Assembly (NCBI GenBank): GCA_022703565.1
Contig: JAKLDK010000002.1
Coordinates: forward strand, 1-52,502
DNA from: Candidatus Omnitrophota bacterium
Lineage (GTDB): Bacteria > Omnitrophota > Gorgyraeia > Zapsychrales > Zapsychraceae
DNA: 52,502 nucleotides
Direction of reading: 5' to 3'
Below the pieces are notes generated by a model. It was not told where the DNA came from. It made no database searches and worked only from the letters and a program-made list of their open reading frames with translations. Each line of letters starts with the position of its first letter. The first letter of the stretch is position 1. A program made the position numbers and the translations under genes. This document shows positions 33,797 through 43,395 of this stretch, one piece after another.

Positions 33797-34119
33797 TTCC
33801 CTTGTTTCTTTTCGAAATAACGATATTTATTTCTATCAAATTTTGTATATAGGCGGTTATAAGGCCGGACATCAATTTTATCGATAAATATTTCAACCTG
33901 GCGGTATTTCGCGATTAAAAATACTTCCGAATCCAATAACGTTTCTATCCCGTCTTTGGGATACCAAGTTTCGCCTTCAAACTCAATGGGTTCGCCGTTT
34001 CTAATCCATTGCGCTTCTCCGGCATATCCTTTCGCCGAAACAGCAGTGTTAACAGATTGATACCCCTGGCAACCGGCTGAAAATATTACCAAAAACAAAA
34101 CAATTAATAGTTTCTTCAT
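33793..34119 (-). CDS. Small lipoprotein inserted between mlaE and mlaF
   Basis: 108 residues. Signal peptide MKKLLIVLFLVIFSAGC with lipobox Cys17; the mature domain is predicted mostly beta (AQWIRNGEPIEFEGETWYP, DSEVFLIAKYRQVEIFIDK). I do not recognise the family. The stop overlaps the mlaF start and the start is 4 bp from mlaE, so it is a true member of the transport operon. It might be a lipid-carrier or docking subunit; MlaC and MlaB are absent. Confidence 0.75.
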   Translation of the reverse strand: MKKLLIVLFLVIFSAGCQGYQSVNTAVSAKGYAGEAQWIRNGEPIEFEGETWYPKDGIETLLDSEVFLIAKYRQVEIFIDKIDVRPYNRLYTKFDRNKYRYFEKKQGK

Positions 34120-34122
34120 TTC

Positions 34123-34896
34123 TTACCCCCAAATAGACAAAATAATTTTAGTTAAAATTGCGTTAGCGACCAGAACCCAAATATAAGATAAAGCGACCGC
34201 TTGCGTTGTATATTTCCCAACGCCCAAAGAACCGCCTTTCGTTTTAAAACCTTGAAAGCAGCAAACCCAGCTGATAATAATAGAAAAAAAGAAAACCTTT
34301 GAAAATCCGCTGTAAAAATCAACAAAACGAATTGCCTTAAATGTTTGATTAATATAAAAAACTCCGGAAATATTGGCTTCATATACCCCGATTAAATATC
34401 CTCCAAATATCCCGGCTACTTCCGAAATCACTGTTAATATCGGCAGGACCAAAAAACACCCGATCATTCTAGGCACAACTAAGTATTCAATAGGATTAAC
34501 CCCTAAAGTCCTCGTCGCTAAAACCTGGTCATTGACACTCATTGAACCCAATTCAGCCGTAATACGAGCTCCCGCTTTACCAGAAAAAACCAGCGCCGTA
34601 AAAACCGGGCTTAATTCACGTACCAAAGAAAGGGCTACTAGCGAGGAAATATATTCCTTAGCTCCGAAACGAGAAAGAACAACAACTCCCTGTAGAGCCA
34701 AAACAATTCCTGACGCTAAAGACACCAGAATAACTATTCCAACCGACTGCAAACCTTGCTCATAAATCTGCTTTAAAATCTCCGCGAGCCTAATTTTCCC
34801 ACGTAAAACATTTCCCAAGACTTCTAGGATAAAGTTTATTACTTCTCCTAAATTTGCCAAAACGCCAAAAATATAATTGGTTAGAAACTTAAGCAT
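34123..34896 (-). CDS. mlaE: MlaE-like ABC transporter permease
   Basis: 257 residues with about five to six membrane helices. The conserved core is ELSPVFTALVFSGKAGARITAELGSM followed by NDQVLATRTLGVNPIEYLVVPR, diagnostic of MlaE/YrbE permeases. It forms the membrane channel of the MCE lipid transporter. It overlaps nothing but abuts the NYN nuclease gene by one base. Confidence 0.94.
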   Translation of the reverse strand: MLKFLTNYIFGVLANLGEVINFILEVLGNVLRGKIRLAEILKQIYEQGLQSVGIVILVSLASGIVLALQGVVVLSRFGAKEYISSLVALSLVRELSPVFTALVFSGKAGARITAELGSMSVNDQVLATRTLGVNPIEYLVVPRMIGCFLVLPILTVISEVAGIFGGYLIGVYEANISGVFYINQTFKAIRFVDFYSGFSKVFFFSIIISWVCCFQGFKTKGGSLGVGKYTTQAVALSYIWVLVANAILTKIILSIWG

Positions 34897-34897
34897 T

Positions 34898-35368
34898 TTA
34901 TTTTTTCTTTAACCACAAATCTGACAACTCCTTATTAATCTGAAATTCCATCGTCTTCGAAATATTCTTACCGCGGTCAACTACCACCTTTTTATTGGCT
35001 TTTTCTGTAAAATCTTTAACCGAACAAATCTTCGCACCCATTGCTCTTACCGCATATTGTATATCTCTATCATCCGATACCACAATGATATTTTTAGGAT
35101 TTGCGGCCTCCTGCACCAACGATTTAATTTTGCTATCGGCTGATTCCCCTTTTGAGAAAATAACCTTAATCCATCCTCTTACAACATTATCCAAGATTCC
35201 TACCTGCCCATCAAAAACAATCGTTACTTTATTATTCGCGCTTCCCCTTAGATTGTTCCGCTCGATAAAATTAACCAGGCCCATCCTTTTATCTTCTAAT
35301 TTACCGCGATTTATCGACGGTATCTTATTTGTCAGGTTGTATCCGTCGAGAAGATAGTGTAAAGACAT
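34898..35368 (-). CDS. YacP/Rae1-like NYN-domain ribonuclease
   Basis: 156 residues of the NYN (PIN-like) nuclease fold. Acidic metal-binding residues are in LLDGYN (residues 6-11), TIVFDGQ, the ESADSKI segment and VVSDDRDI. YacP/Rae1 enters the ribosomal A site and cuts mRNA. ATG 35366-35368 lies inside the end of the upstream membrane-protein gene (44-bp overlap); the motif starts six residues in, which supports that start. Confidence 0.88.
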   Translation of the reverse strand: MSLHYLLDGYNLTNKIPSINRGKLEDKRMGLVNFIERNNLRGSANNKVTIVFDGQVGILDNVVRGWIKVIFSKGESADSKIKSLVQEAANPKNIIVVSDDRDIQYAVRAMGAKICSVKDFTEKANKKVVVDRGKNISKTMEFQINKELSDLWLKKK

Positions 35369-36293
35369 ATATTAATCCGCCCAATAAACCAACGATTGTC
35401 ATAAATAGATAATTTATTAAAGACATGCTGACCGCAACGCCAGCGTCGACTCCGACCTTATAAAAAAGGTATGCCGTCCCCGCTTCCCGCACCCCTAATC
35501 CGCCGATTGAAGGGATCAAAGACGCCACACAGGTCAAGGGAATAAAAACAAAGAAATATATGGGATTGATATCCTGATTTAGGCTTTTTGCTAACAAAAT
35601 AAATGTCGAGGCAAAAACCGCTTGTCCCAAAGTTGCCATCAAAACAGCTTTTAAGCCGGCTAGCTTTTTATCTTTTAAAAGAGCGATGTTATAGTGCAAA
35701 TTCATCAAGCCATTTTTAATTTTTGGGATTTTATTAAATATTTGGCAAACAAAAGAATACACTTTATGGTTAAACAAAATAAAAAACAGCGTTAAGGAGC
35801 CCGCCGCTAATATTGCGACCATAAAAATAACTTCAATCGCGTTAATATTGCGGTAACTAAATATCAACGCAACCAAAGGCACCAATACCACGCCGCCATA
35901 ACCGCTTAAGCGGTCCAATAATACCGAAGCCACAACCTTGGCTTTTTGATCATTATCCTTGCAAAGGCCCAATATTTTAATAATATCTCCACCAATTGCC
36001 GTCGGAAGAAACAAATTACCAAAAAGCCCGACAAAAAAGTAACGCACAACTTCTCTTTTGGGCGATTTCAAATCAAGGGCCCGGATAAAGATAAACCAGC
36101 GGAAAAGTAAAATAATATTACAAATAATAAAAACGATAAAAGCATAGAAAATAAAGTCTACCCGCGCAGTTTTTAAAATATTTCCTGTCTTTTCTAAATC
36201 TATTTTAGTAAAAACAAAATATAAGATTGCCAAGCTCAAGGCAATTCTCCCCAGAAAAGAAAACAAGTCCTTTGTTTTTTTATTTAGCTGCAT
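35325..36293 (-). CDS. Lysylphosphatidylglycerol synthase TM-region family protein
   Basis: 322 residues, about eight membrane helices, of the UPF0104/LPG-synthase membrane-domain family (AglD-like). Landmarks are FFVGLFGNLFLPTAIGGD and SLIPSIGGLGVREAGTAYLF. The soluble aminoacyl-transferase domain of MprF is absent, so a flippase-like or glycolipid-related role is likely, not lysine transfer. It overlaps the lipA stop and the NYN start. Confidence 0.88.
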   Translation of the reverse strand: MQLNKKTKDLFSFLGRIALSLAILYFVFTKIDLEKTGNILKTARVDFIFYAFIVFIICNIILLFRWFIFIRALDLKSPKREVVRYFFVGLFGNLFLPTAIGGDIIKILGLCKDNDQKAKVVASVLLDRLSGYGGVVLVPLVALIFSYRNINAIEVIFMVAILAAGSLTLFFILFNHKVYSFVCQIFNKIPKIKNGLMNLHYNIALLKDKKLAGLKAVLMATLGQAVFASTFILLAKSLNQDINPIYFFVFIPLTCVASLIPSIGGLGVREAGTAYLFYKVGVDAGVAVSMSLINYLFMTIVGLLGGLIYVFTLSSRRIQPDK

Positions 36294-37207
36294 TTTACCG
36301 GTTGCCTCCTATTTTGAAGCGCATTAAAGCCTTCTTCCGCTAAAAAAGAACTTCTTACCAAAGGAGAACTAAAAACATACTTAATCCCCAATTCATAAGC
36401 TTTATCTTTATAAAAATCGAATTCCTCCGGAGAAACATATTTCTTAACTTTAACATGGCGCAAACTATCCGTCGGAGCCAAATATTGACCGATAGTTAAT
36501 ATTTCGCACCCGTTTTTTGCTATTTCACTAATCAATTCATAAACAGCATCTTTTGTCTCGCCTAGCCCAACCATGAAGCCACTCTTAACAACAACTTCCT
36601 TGTTCGCCCTCTTGATATCCGATAATATTTTTAGGCTGCAATCATAATCTGATTTCGGCCGAACAGCCTTGTAAAGGCTTTTAACCATCTCGATATTATG
36701 CGCGATTACCTCAGCCCCGGAAAAAGCTACTTCTGAAATCAAATTAAATTCTCCGCCAAAATCAGGGATTAATATTTCAACCTTGGTTTCCGGGCATAAT
36801 TCTTTTATAGCTTTGACAACAGAAATAAATTGGCTAGCCCCTTTATCCGGCAAATCATCGCGGGTTACTGAAGTTATAACAACATACTTTAATTTTAATT
36901 CTTTGACCGCCCGGGCAATATTCTGCGGCTCATTTGAATCCACCTTCTTTGGCAACCCCGTCGAAACAGCGCAAAACTTACAATTTCTTGTACAGACATC
37001 GCCCAAAATCATAAAAGTAGCCACGCCTTTTTCCCAACATTTACCGGAATTCGGACAAAGGGCTGATTGGCAGACTGTATTCAAATTAAATTTGCTTAAA
37101 ATATCTTTAACTTTTTTTGTTTTGGCTTGATTAGGAATGCCTTGCCTAAACCAACCCGGCAAAGATAATTTATCGTCGTGGATATTGCCTTGCATTTTCA
37201 AAGGCAC
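36284..37207 (-). CDS. lipA: Lipoyl synthase
   Basis: 307 residues. A radical-SAM enzyme that inserts two sulfurs into octanoyl groups on E2 or GcvH proteins. The auxiliary cluster Cys are 46, 51 and 57 (CQSALCPNSGKC) and the SAM cluster is Cys72-x3-Cys76-x2-Cys79 (CTRNCKFC). The C-terminal SSPLVRSSF carries the Ser ligand. The start is GTG 37205-37207 directly after the def stop, with AAAGGA upstream. No lipB is in the window. Confidence 0.95.
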   Translation of the reverse strand: MPLKMQGNIHDDKLSLPGWFRQGIPNQAKTKKVKDILSKFNLNTVCQSALCPNSGKCWEKGVATFMILGDVCTRNCKFCAVSTGLPKKVDSNEPQNIARAVKELKLKYVVITSVTRDDLPDKGASQFISVVKAIKELCPETKVEILIPDFGGEFNLISEVAFSGAEVIAHNIEMVKSLYKAVRPKSDYDCSLKILSDIKRANKEVVVKSGFMVGLGETKDAVYELISEIAKNGCEILTIGQYLAPTDSLRHVKVKKYVSPEEFDFYKDKAYELGIKYVFSSPLVRSSFLAEEGFNALQNRRQPVKCS

Positions 37208-37705
37208 TTATAGTTGTTCCTTTTTATTAACCTGGACTCGGTGTTGTTTCTGAAATTCAATATTATCTTCTAATTTAGCGTAATCAATAATTAACTTCCC
37301 GTCTAAATGGTCTATTTCATGAAGAAATACCCGGGCCGTTAAATCACGATACCAAGTTTCAACCTTTTTATTATTCTCATCCAAATATTTGACTAATATT
37401 TCTTTCGGCCTTTTTATCGCAACCGTTTCTTTCTCTACGCTTAAGCATCCCTCTTCTATTGTTTCGCTGCCTTTTGTCCTTAATATTTCCGGATTAATAA
37501 CAACCATGGGCCCATCGCCTATATCCGCCACAAAAAACCTTTTGTTAATTCCAACTTGGGACGCCGCTAAACCGACACCCTTGGCTTTATACATCGTCTC
37601 AATCATCACTTCAAAAATCATCCGCTCCGCCGAGGTAATCTCGAGAAGATCCTGTGATTTCTCCCGCAAACATTTATCGCCGTTTTGCCTAATCTTTAAT
37701 TGCAT
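37208..37705 (-). CDS. def: Peptide deformylase
   Basis: 165 residues. It removes the formyl group from nascent N-terminal Met. The three motifs are GVGLAASQVG (43-52), EEGCLSV with Cys87, and HEIDHLDG with His129/Glu130/His133. The start overlaps panD by 17 bp. A type I enzyme by length. Confidence 0.96.
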   Translation of the reverse strand: MQLKIRQNGDKCLREKSQDLLEITSAERMIFEVMIETMYKAKGVGLAASQVGINKRFFVADIGDGPMVVINPEILRTKGSETIEEGCLSVEKETVAIKRPKEILVKYLDENNKKVETWYRDLTARVFLHEIDHLDGKLIIDYAKLEDNIEFQKQHRVQVNKKEQL

Positions 37706-38039
37706 TATTCTTTTCCAGATATATTATTTTTGCCTTAAAATCTTTTGCTTCTTTTGGTTCGATAATAGCATAATTCAAAATAATAATTTTATCGCCAACT
37801 AAACCTAAACGCGCCGCCGGCCCGTTTAAACAAACCACACCAGAACCAGGTTTTCCAGCTATTGCATAAGTAAAGAACCTATTACCATTATTAACGTTTA
37901 AAACCTCAACTTTCTCACCCTCAATAATATTGGCAAGTTTTAAGATTTTACCGTCAATTGTTATGCTCCCCTCATAATGCAGTTCCGCTTCTGTCACAAC
38001 CGCATTAGCTATCTTCGCTTTCAAACATTCAATAAACAT
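37689..38039 (-). CDS. panD: Aspartate 1-decarboxylase
   Basis: 116 residues. A pyruvoyl enzyme making beta-alanine for pantothenate. The self-cleavage site is Gly24-Ser25 in HYEGSITID; Lys9, Tyr22, Arg54 and Tyr58 are all at the canonical places. ATG 38037-38039 has GAGGAG upstream. It lies 26 bp after trxA and overlaps def. The other pantothenate genes are not in the window. Confidence 0.95.
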   Translation of the reverse strand: MFIECLKAKIANAVVTEAELHYEGSITIDGKILKLANIIEGEKVEVLNVNNGNRFFTYAIAGKPGSGVVCLNGPAARLGLVGDKIIILNYAIIEPKEAKDFKAKIIYLEKNNAIKD

Positions 38040-38065
38040 CTTGTCTCCTCTGTAAACTGAATTAA

Positions 38066-38386
38066 TTATAAATGTGCCTGAATTTTCTTGATTAAAAGCT
38101 CCTTGGGCATAGCCCCGACGAATTGGTCAACAGCTTTGCCATTTTTAAAAACTATTAATGTCGGAATAGACATGACGTTATATTCACCGGCAATGTCTTG
38201 CGCTTCCTCAACATTTAATTTTCCTACTTTTAGTTTTCCCGCTAAGTCTTTTGCAACCTCTTCAATTACCGGGCCCATCATTCGGCAGGGACCGCACCAT
38301 TCTGCCCAGAAATCTACCAATACTGGTAAAGAAGATTTAATGACTTCATTTTCGAAATTATCTTGGGTAAGGTGTAAAGCTGCCAT
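38066..38386 (-). CDS. trxA: Thioredoxin
   Basis: 106 residues with the active site WCGPC (Cys31/Cys34) and the cis-Pro motif SIPTLIVF. A cytoplasmic disulfide reductant. It is the first gene of a long operon behind a near-consensus promoter (38436-38464), with AAAGGAG before the ATG. The reductase is elsewhere. Confidence 0.96.
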   Translation of the reverse strand: MAALHLTQDNFENEVIKSSLPVLVDFWAEWCGPCRMMGPVIEEVAKDLAGKLKVGKLNVEEAQDIAGEYNVMSIPTLIVFKNGKAVDQFVGAMPKELLIKKIQAHL

Positions 38387-38435
38387 GGTCTTCTCCTTTA
38401 AATAAGAGTATTAATATTATCTTATTAAGAAAGTT

Positions 38436-38464
38436 ATTATAATAAGTGTTCTTGATTATATCAA
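38436..38464 (-). promoter_or_regulatory. Predicted strong promoter of the trxA operon
   Basis: TTGATA (38459-38464), a 17-bp spacer and a perfect TATAAT (38436-38441) on the minus strand. The start site would be near 38428, giving about 42 nt of leader with an AAAGGAG site. A terminator of the upstream glycan locus lies directly upstream, so this marks a transcription-unit boundary. Confidence 0.75.
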
Positions 38465-38488
38465 TAAAAAATTCCTGCCCCCCAGATA

Positions 38489-38523
38489 AAAGAAAAAAGC
38501 GCCAATTTGTATAATTAGCGCTT
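38489..38523 (-). terminator. Rho-independent terminator at the end of the glycan locus
   Basis: On the minus strand AAGCGCTAATT and its partner AATTGGCGCTT form an 11-bp stem with one G-T pair and a 5-nt loop, followed by TTTT-C-TTTT. It starts 20 bp after the acetyltransferase stop. Confidence 0.85.
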
Positions 38524-38542
38524 CTCAAATAGACATTTAATC

Positions 38543-39127
38543 TTAACCTAATTCAACAATATTGCCTTTTAACTTTTTATATTGTTTTTTGCAGGAAGAA
38601 CATGCTGCTAAATCTTTTTTAAAGCTTAATTTCTCTCCACAATAACACATCCATCCTTTTAAACTTGCCGGATTCCCATAAACCAAGCCGTAATCCGGAA
38701 CATCTTTAGTTACGACCGAGCCTGCGCCTATAAAAGCATAACGCCCGATTGTAGTACCGCAAACTATTGTAGCATTTGCTCCGATTGTCGCCCCTTTTTT
38801 AACAAGAGTTTTTCGGTAAAATTTATCTGAATTGCGAGATATCTCCGATCTGGGATTAAAGATATTGGTAAACACACAAGAAGGACCGCAAAAAACATTA
38901 TCTTCCAACATCACCGCATCATACACAGAAACATTATTCTGAATTTTTACTCCATCTCCGATAACTGCTGTCGAATGCACAACAACATTTTGCCCGATTT
39001 TGCAATTCTTCCCAATTTTAGCGCCTTTCATCACATGGCAAAAATGCCAAATCTGCGTATCTTTTCCAATTTGTGCGCCCTCATCAACATAAGCCGAATT
39101 GTGAGAAAAATAATCTTTATTAACCAT
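38543..39127 (-). CDS. Left-handed beta-helix N-acetyltransferase (WbpD/WlbB-like), copy 2
   Basis: 194 residues from ATG 39125-39127, which has AAAGGA upstream; a longer frame overlapping the TPR gene is less likely. Hexapeptide repeats ([19 protein letters not shown] through [17 protein letters not shown]) mark the acetyl-CoA-dependent 3-N-acetyltransferase of the UDP-GlcNAc(3NAc)A pathway. The Cys-rich end MCYCGEKL and CSSCKKQ gives four Cys, as in copy 1 (25443-26006). It is the last gene of the locus before the terminator. Confidence 0.9.
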   Translation of the reverse strand: MVNKDYFSHNSAYVDEGAQIGKDTQIWHFCHVMKGAKIGKNCKIGQNVVVHSTAVIGDGVKIQNNVSVYDAVMLEDNVFCGPSCVFTNIFNPRSEISRNSDKFYRKTLVKKGATIGANATIVCGTTIGRYAFIGAGSVVTKDVPDYGLVYGNPASLKGWMCYCGEKLSFKKDLAACSSCKKQYKKLKGNIVELG

Positions 39128-39140
39128 ATTTATCCTTTTT

Positions 39141-40070
39141 TTAGAAAGTTCCCGCAACTTCATAGTAGGGCATATAATAAATCAACTTATCTTCTTTCTT
39201 TATTTCCACAGCTTCTTTTATCTGCATCGCCTTATCCTGATATATACGAACTAAATCATTTTGCCCCGCGGCCTCAAGCAATTTAACAGCGTAATCATAG
39301 GCCTCTTTATTATTGCCGTTTAAAGATATGGCGGCATTTAAAAATTGGATCGCTTGCTTATATCCTTGCAAATAATAAGCCGCTTTTCCAGCATAAAAAT
39401 AAAAGAATTCCCGATCTTTTACATTGGATGAATTCAATTGGCCTTCGCATAAATAAAGAATATCTTGATACTTCTTTTCCTCGTCATATATCAAAATAAT
39501 ATTTTTCAAATTTTGTTCAACACCGGAAGTAAGATTTTCTATTGCGGCAGCTAACCATAACTTACCGTTATTGCCACCTTTAAAATATTTTGTAGATAAG
39601 AAAACCAGATAATTTACCGATTCATTCATGCTAATTTCGGAAGATTTCTTAAAATAAATCATTGCCTTCTTTTTATCGCCTAATTTCAGATAGCTTAATC
39701 CTAAATTATGATAAAACCCAAAGAATTGCGGATTTTCATTTATCGCTTTCTCATAAAAAATAGCCGCTGTGCTATATTGGCCTAACTGGTAATAACAATA
39801 TCCCAGGACGCCGGCAGCAAGCTTTAAATCCGGCATAGTTTTCATCAATTTATTATAATATTCGCTGGCATCATAAAACTCAGCTTTATTATACGGAACT
39901 TGGTCAAGCGCATATTTATTTACATACCGGGCTGAATCCCGTAAATGGTTAAGAATCTTTATATCGACCTTCTTTTTATCAACAGCCACTAATAGAATTA
40001 GCGCAATCAAGGCATAAAGAAACCAATTCCGAGAAAATATTATTTTTAATAAATTAAATATTTTTTTCAT
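39141..40070 (-). CDS. TPR protein with N-terminal membrane anchor
   Basis: 309 residues. One membrane helix (about 15-32) is followed by tetratricopeptide repeats, e.g. [51 protein letters not shown] and [26 protein letters not shown]. The repeats face away from the cytoplasm. The start overlaps the YfhO-like gene by 17 bp. It is probably an adaptor for polysaccharide assembly. Confidence 0.82.
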   Translation of the reverse strand: MKKIFNLLKIIFSRNWFLYALIALILLVAVDKKKVDIKILNHLRDSARYVNKYALDQVPYNKAEFYDASEYYNKLMKTMPDLKLAAGVLGYCYYQLGQYSTAAIFYEKAINENPQFFGFYHNLGLSYLKLGDKKKAMIYFKKSSEISMNESVNYLVFLSTKYFKGGNNGKLWLAAAIENLTSGVEQNLKNIILIYDEEKKYQDILYLCEGQLNSSNVKDREFFYFYAGKAAYYLQGYKQAIQFLNAAISLNGNNKEAYDYAVKLLEAAGQNDLVRIYQDKAMQIKEAVEIKKEDKLIYYMPYYEVAGTF

Positions 40071-42204
40071 GTTTTATTCCTATACGGACAAAAACAAAAA
40101 AGAACAAAAGAAAATAAACTAACACAAACCAATGAATAAAGTATTCCCAATAACGGCCATACTCAAACCGCACAATGTGTGTGCCCGCCGGAACCCACAA
40201 GCCTTTAAAGGCAATGTTAGCCTGCGCCATTTTTATCATCTTGCCATCGACGAAACCCTTCCACTGGGAGTGAAAGTTATCGTTATATACAATGAATTTA
40301 TCTTTAGCAAAATTAGTTTTAAATTCAATGTAATTCAAATCGAACTTCAAGACTTCAAATTGCTGACTTGAAGCAGAAATTACCTGTGCTTGCGGATTTA
40401 TTGGAATTGAAGTTCTTACGGCATCATTATCTTTATTAAAAACAAAGGCTTCATTGTTTAATTTGGCAAAATTATTTTCAATTGCGCTCCAATTGATATT
40501 ATTTTCATCTATTTCTAAGACTTTATCGTATACAACAAATTTATTCTCCACATAATTAAATAGGCGTTCGGCATCAACATTCATAAGCAACATCCTTGAG
40601 GCTTTTAATCCTTCGTACTTATAGGCCATCCGTCCGCCATCCAGGCCTGTAGCGTCTATATAGAAATCATAGCGATATTTAAATTCACTGTTCATTTCCG
40701 ATCGTAAATAATAAAATTTCGGTTTTTTCTTAATGGTAACGTATGTTATCTTATCTCCGGAGAAATTCCGGCTATAGCTTTTAAATACTTCTATTGGCTG
40801 CATAACTATTAAAAGCGTGAAGATAACAAACACAGCGAGTCCTTTTCTCTTAATCATTCCAGAGAAATAAAGCAAAAAGAATATCGCGCTCAAAATAACC
40901 GTTAAATAAGAAGTTGTAATAATATTCCCAAACGAGTGAAGAAAATAAATAAACCCCAGGTGAACTGCAATAACCAGGCTTAACACAAGTTTCCGCGCAA
41001 TCTTATCAACCCGGACAGAAAGCAATGCCTTTATTTGCTCAACAATAAAAAGGATAAGAAAGGGAATAGCCAAATGCAGGAGATAATAAATATTTCGGAT
41101 ATATTTAAAATATCCGACATGGTCATATAAGAATCCGTGTAAAGGAATTTCTCCGGGCAGAGAAATCAAGAACATAATTAGCGTCACAAACAAATATAAA
41201 AAGGCCTTTTTAGTAACACGGTTAAAAGCCGCTAATAAAATAATGGGATAAATAAAGATTGATAAAAAGAAATAAGAAAGTTGGTTTCGTACAAAAGATA
41301 GGCCGGAAAATAAACTTTTAAAATAAAGCGGGCCAATTAATCCCCCGACCGTAACCATACCCTTGCTGACAACTGCGGCGTTATTAATTCCAGCTTCTCC
41401 AGCTTGCCGGTAATTATATACATACTCCCCTTTTCCCGCCTCCCAAAACCATAAAAACCCAGGAATTGCAGCAATTAAAACAGAAGCTAAACACAATATC
41501 GCTATACCTTTATTCTCATTTACGAAGCCCAATATTCTTCTAATAAAATTACAAGACTCCTTAAAATAAAGAATTACGAACCCAAGCAAAAACACAATAA
41601 ATACCGTTAAGAAATAAAACGGCATATAAGTAATAAGAATAAGCATCGCACAAAAAGTAATTCCAAGAAAATCCCGCGCAGAATTCTTCTGATAAAAACG
41701 CACCAAGAAATAAAAGAACCAAATCGCCGGCACCCAAATAAGGATTTCGCAATAATTAAAAAATAGATTAATTCCGCTGGAGGAAAAAAGAAGAAGTAAA
41801 AAAGCAAAGAACGACAACTTTTTGTCTTTAGTTAGGCGGTAACAAATTAAATAAAACCCATAAACCCCTAAAAAGAAGTATGAAATTGCATAACTAAAGT
41901 AAACAAAAATGTAAGAAAACCCAGCCTTAAAAAGAATCAACGGCAATAAAAGGTACGGATTATATTCGCCTAAGAATCGCAAATTCAAACCATCGGGCAT
42001 GCCCCAATTCATGAAAGGGTTCCACATCTGAATCTGTCCCCGGCTAATATTCTCTAAGTAATATTTTACAATATTATAATAAGAAAACCCGTCATCAAAT
42101 AACCTAGCCCTAAATCGCCAAAAAACATCAAAACAAATAAACCAGAAGATAAATGAAGCCACCATTAATAACAAAAAGCTGTTCTTCTTAATAAATTCTT
42201 TCAT
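40054..42204 (-). CDS. YfhO-like polytopic membrane protein (GT-C-like)
   Basis: 716 residues with about twelve membrane helices in the first 480 residues and a C-terminal beta-rich domain closed by a last membrane helix (YWEYFIHWFVLVYFLLFFFV). NPFMNWGMPDGLNLRFLGEYNPYLLLP and VYNDNFHSQWKGFVDGK are typical of the bacterial YfhO family, which resembles GT-C enzymes and is tied to cell-surface glycosylation. A 150-bp gap upstream separates it from the GT4 gene. Confidence 0.82.
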   Translation of the reverse strand: MKEFIKKNSFLLLMVASFIFWFICFDVFWRFRARLFDDGFSYYNIVKYYLENISRGQIQMWNPFMNWGMPDGLNLRFLGEYNPYLLLPLILFKAGFSYIFVYFSYAISYFFLGVYGFYLICYRLTKDKKLSFFAFLLLLFSSSGINLFFNYCEILIWVPAIWFFYFLVRFYQKNSARDFLGITFCAMLILITYMPFYFLTVFIVFLLGFVILYFKESCNFIRRILGFVNENKGIAILCLASVLIAAIPGFLWFWEAGKGEYVYNYRQAGEAGINNAAVVSKGMVTVGGLIGPLYFKSLFSGLSFVRNQLSYFFLSIFIYPIILLAAFNRVTKKAFLYLFVTLIMFLISLPGEIPLHGFLYDHVGYFKYIRNIYYLLHLAIPFLILFIVEQIKALLSVRVDKIARKLVLSLVIAVHLGFIYFLHSFGNIITTSYLTVILSAIFFLLYFSGMIKRKGLAVFVIFTLLIVMQPIEVFKSYSRNFSGDKITYVTIKKKPKFYYLRSEMNSEFKYRYDFYIDATGLDGGRMAYKYEGLKASRMLLMNVDAERLFNYVENKFVVYDKVLEIDENNINWSAIENNFAKLNNEAFVFNKDNDAVRTSIPINPQAQVISASSQQFEVLKFDLNYIEFKTNFAKDKFIVYNDNFHSQWKGFVDGKMIKMAQANIAFKGLWVPAGTHIVRFEYGRYWEYFIHWFVLVYFLLFFFVFVRIGIKHEKNI

Positions 42205-42354
42205 ATTTTATCCCAAATTTCTCATTAGAAAATGTACTTTGGATTGAACCGCCGCTTTTCTCGAATAGGATTTTAAGGCAAGCGGCCGATTTTGCCGGAA
42301 CATTTTATTTCAGTAAATCTATTCAAGAAAATGTTCTTAATGCAAAATCTCGGT
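42205..42354. other. Intergenic gap without a recognised gene
   Basis: 150 bp between the GT4 and YfhO-like genes. A 31-codon minus-strand frame starting MFRQNRPLALKSYSRK ends 12 bp before the YfhO start but has no ribosome binding site and matches nothing I know. No terminator or good promoter is seen. Confidence 0.4.
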
Positions 42355-43395
42355 TTATCCCAACGCTTCTTCCCAAACAGAAGCAACGTTTCTTAAAGAA
42401 TATTCGGCAGCTTTCTTTTTGCGCAATTCCAATGTGTTTTTAGCAAGGCCGCTATAAAGATCTTGGTCTTTTATAACCCGCAAACAACAGCTCGCACATT
42501 CTTTAATATTCAATCTTTCATACAATAGCGCATTATAATTATTAAAGGCTATATCTGATATATCGCCAACATCCGGGGCAATAATTGGTAACCCGCAGTT
42601 TATGGCTTCAATTAGTACCGTAGGTAAACCTTCTGTTTCGGATGTCATAATAAAAACTTTACTTTGCCTTAAAACACCGTAAATATCTTCAACAAACCCG
42701 AGCAAATCAATATTTTCTCCTAAATTGTTTTGCGACATTTTCCATTTAATCGCAGAAAGCATCTCTCCCTCTCCAATTATCGCCAACTTAACTTCCTTAT
42801 ATTCCTTTTTTACTTCGCTAATTACATCTACCAAAACATCTACTCTTTTATCTTTAACTAATCCACCGACAAAAACAAAATCATACTTTGATTTCTCATT
42901 ATTTTTTAAATTCCTATCATTGAATTCAAAATAATCAGGCAACACAAAGATATTATTACTTTTTAATAGTTGCTTAAGGTAAATCTTGGATTTCTCCCCC
43001 CTTACCAAGATTGCTTTGCTTTTCCTTGCCAGCATTTTAAAAAACCAATTTTTCCGGTATAAAACCGGTTCTTCGATAATAGAAAAAATATACGATTTTC
43101 TAAATATAATTCCGCCAATTGCCGCGATAATGCAATGAAAATAAAAATATATTCCGATGATAATATCTACTTTGGCAAAAAGCATAAGATAAATCACGCT
43201 AAAGAAACGGTAGATATCGCTTAAGACTGCGCTGAATCTGATGATTCTCGGCGGGCAAACACAAATGGCCTTAGGCAAAACAATGGGATTCCGCCTCACT
43301 AAATATATTTTTTCAACAGGCTCTAAACTCGAAAGCGGGGATAAAGTAGTTTTAAGCTTATAATCCGACATTTTACACACCACAAGAACATCCAT
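42355..43395 (-). CDS. Glycosyltransferase family 4
   Basis: 346 residues from the ATG that overlaps the asnB stop (TAATG at 43393-43397); a TTG seven codons upstream is an alternative. GT-B fold with FVGGLVKDKRVDVLVDVI opening the C-terminal domain and the donor site TSETEGLPTVLIEAINCGLP, in which the conserved E-x7-E is present. It transfers a sugar from a nucleotide donor during glycan chain assembly, at the cytoplasmic side. Confidence 0.9.
   Translation of the reverse strand: MDVLVVCKMSDYKLKTTLSPLSSLEPVEKIYLVRRNPIVLPKAICVCPPRIIRFSAVLSDIYRFFSVIYLMLFAKVDIIIGIYFYFHCIIAAIGGIIFRKSYIFSIIEEPVLYRKNWFFKMLARKSKAILVRGEKSKIYLKQLLKSNNIFVLPDYFEFNDRNLKNNEKSKYDFVFVGGLVKDKRVDVLVDVISEVKKEYKEVKLAIIGEGEMLSAIKWKMSQNNLGENIDLLGFVEDIYGVLRQSKVFIMTSETEGLPTVLIEAINCGLPIIAPDVGDISDIAFNNYNALLYERLNIKECASCCLRVIKDQDLYSGLAKNTLELRKKKAAEYSLRNVASVWEEALG

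Noticed and set aside
42205-42354. 31-codon frame MFRQNRPLALK...
   Set aside because: No ribosome binding site, no recognisable family and too short to rule out chance.
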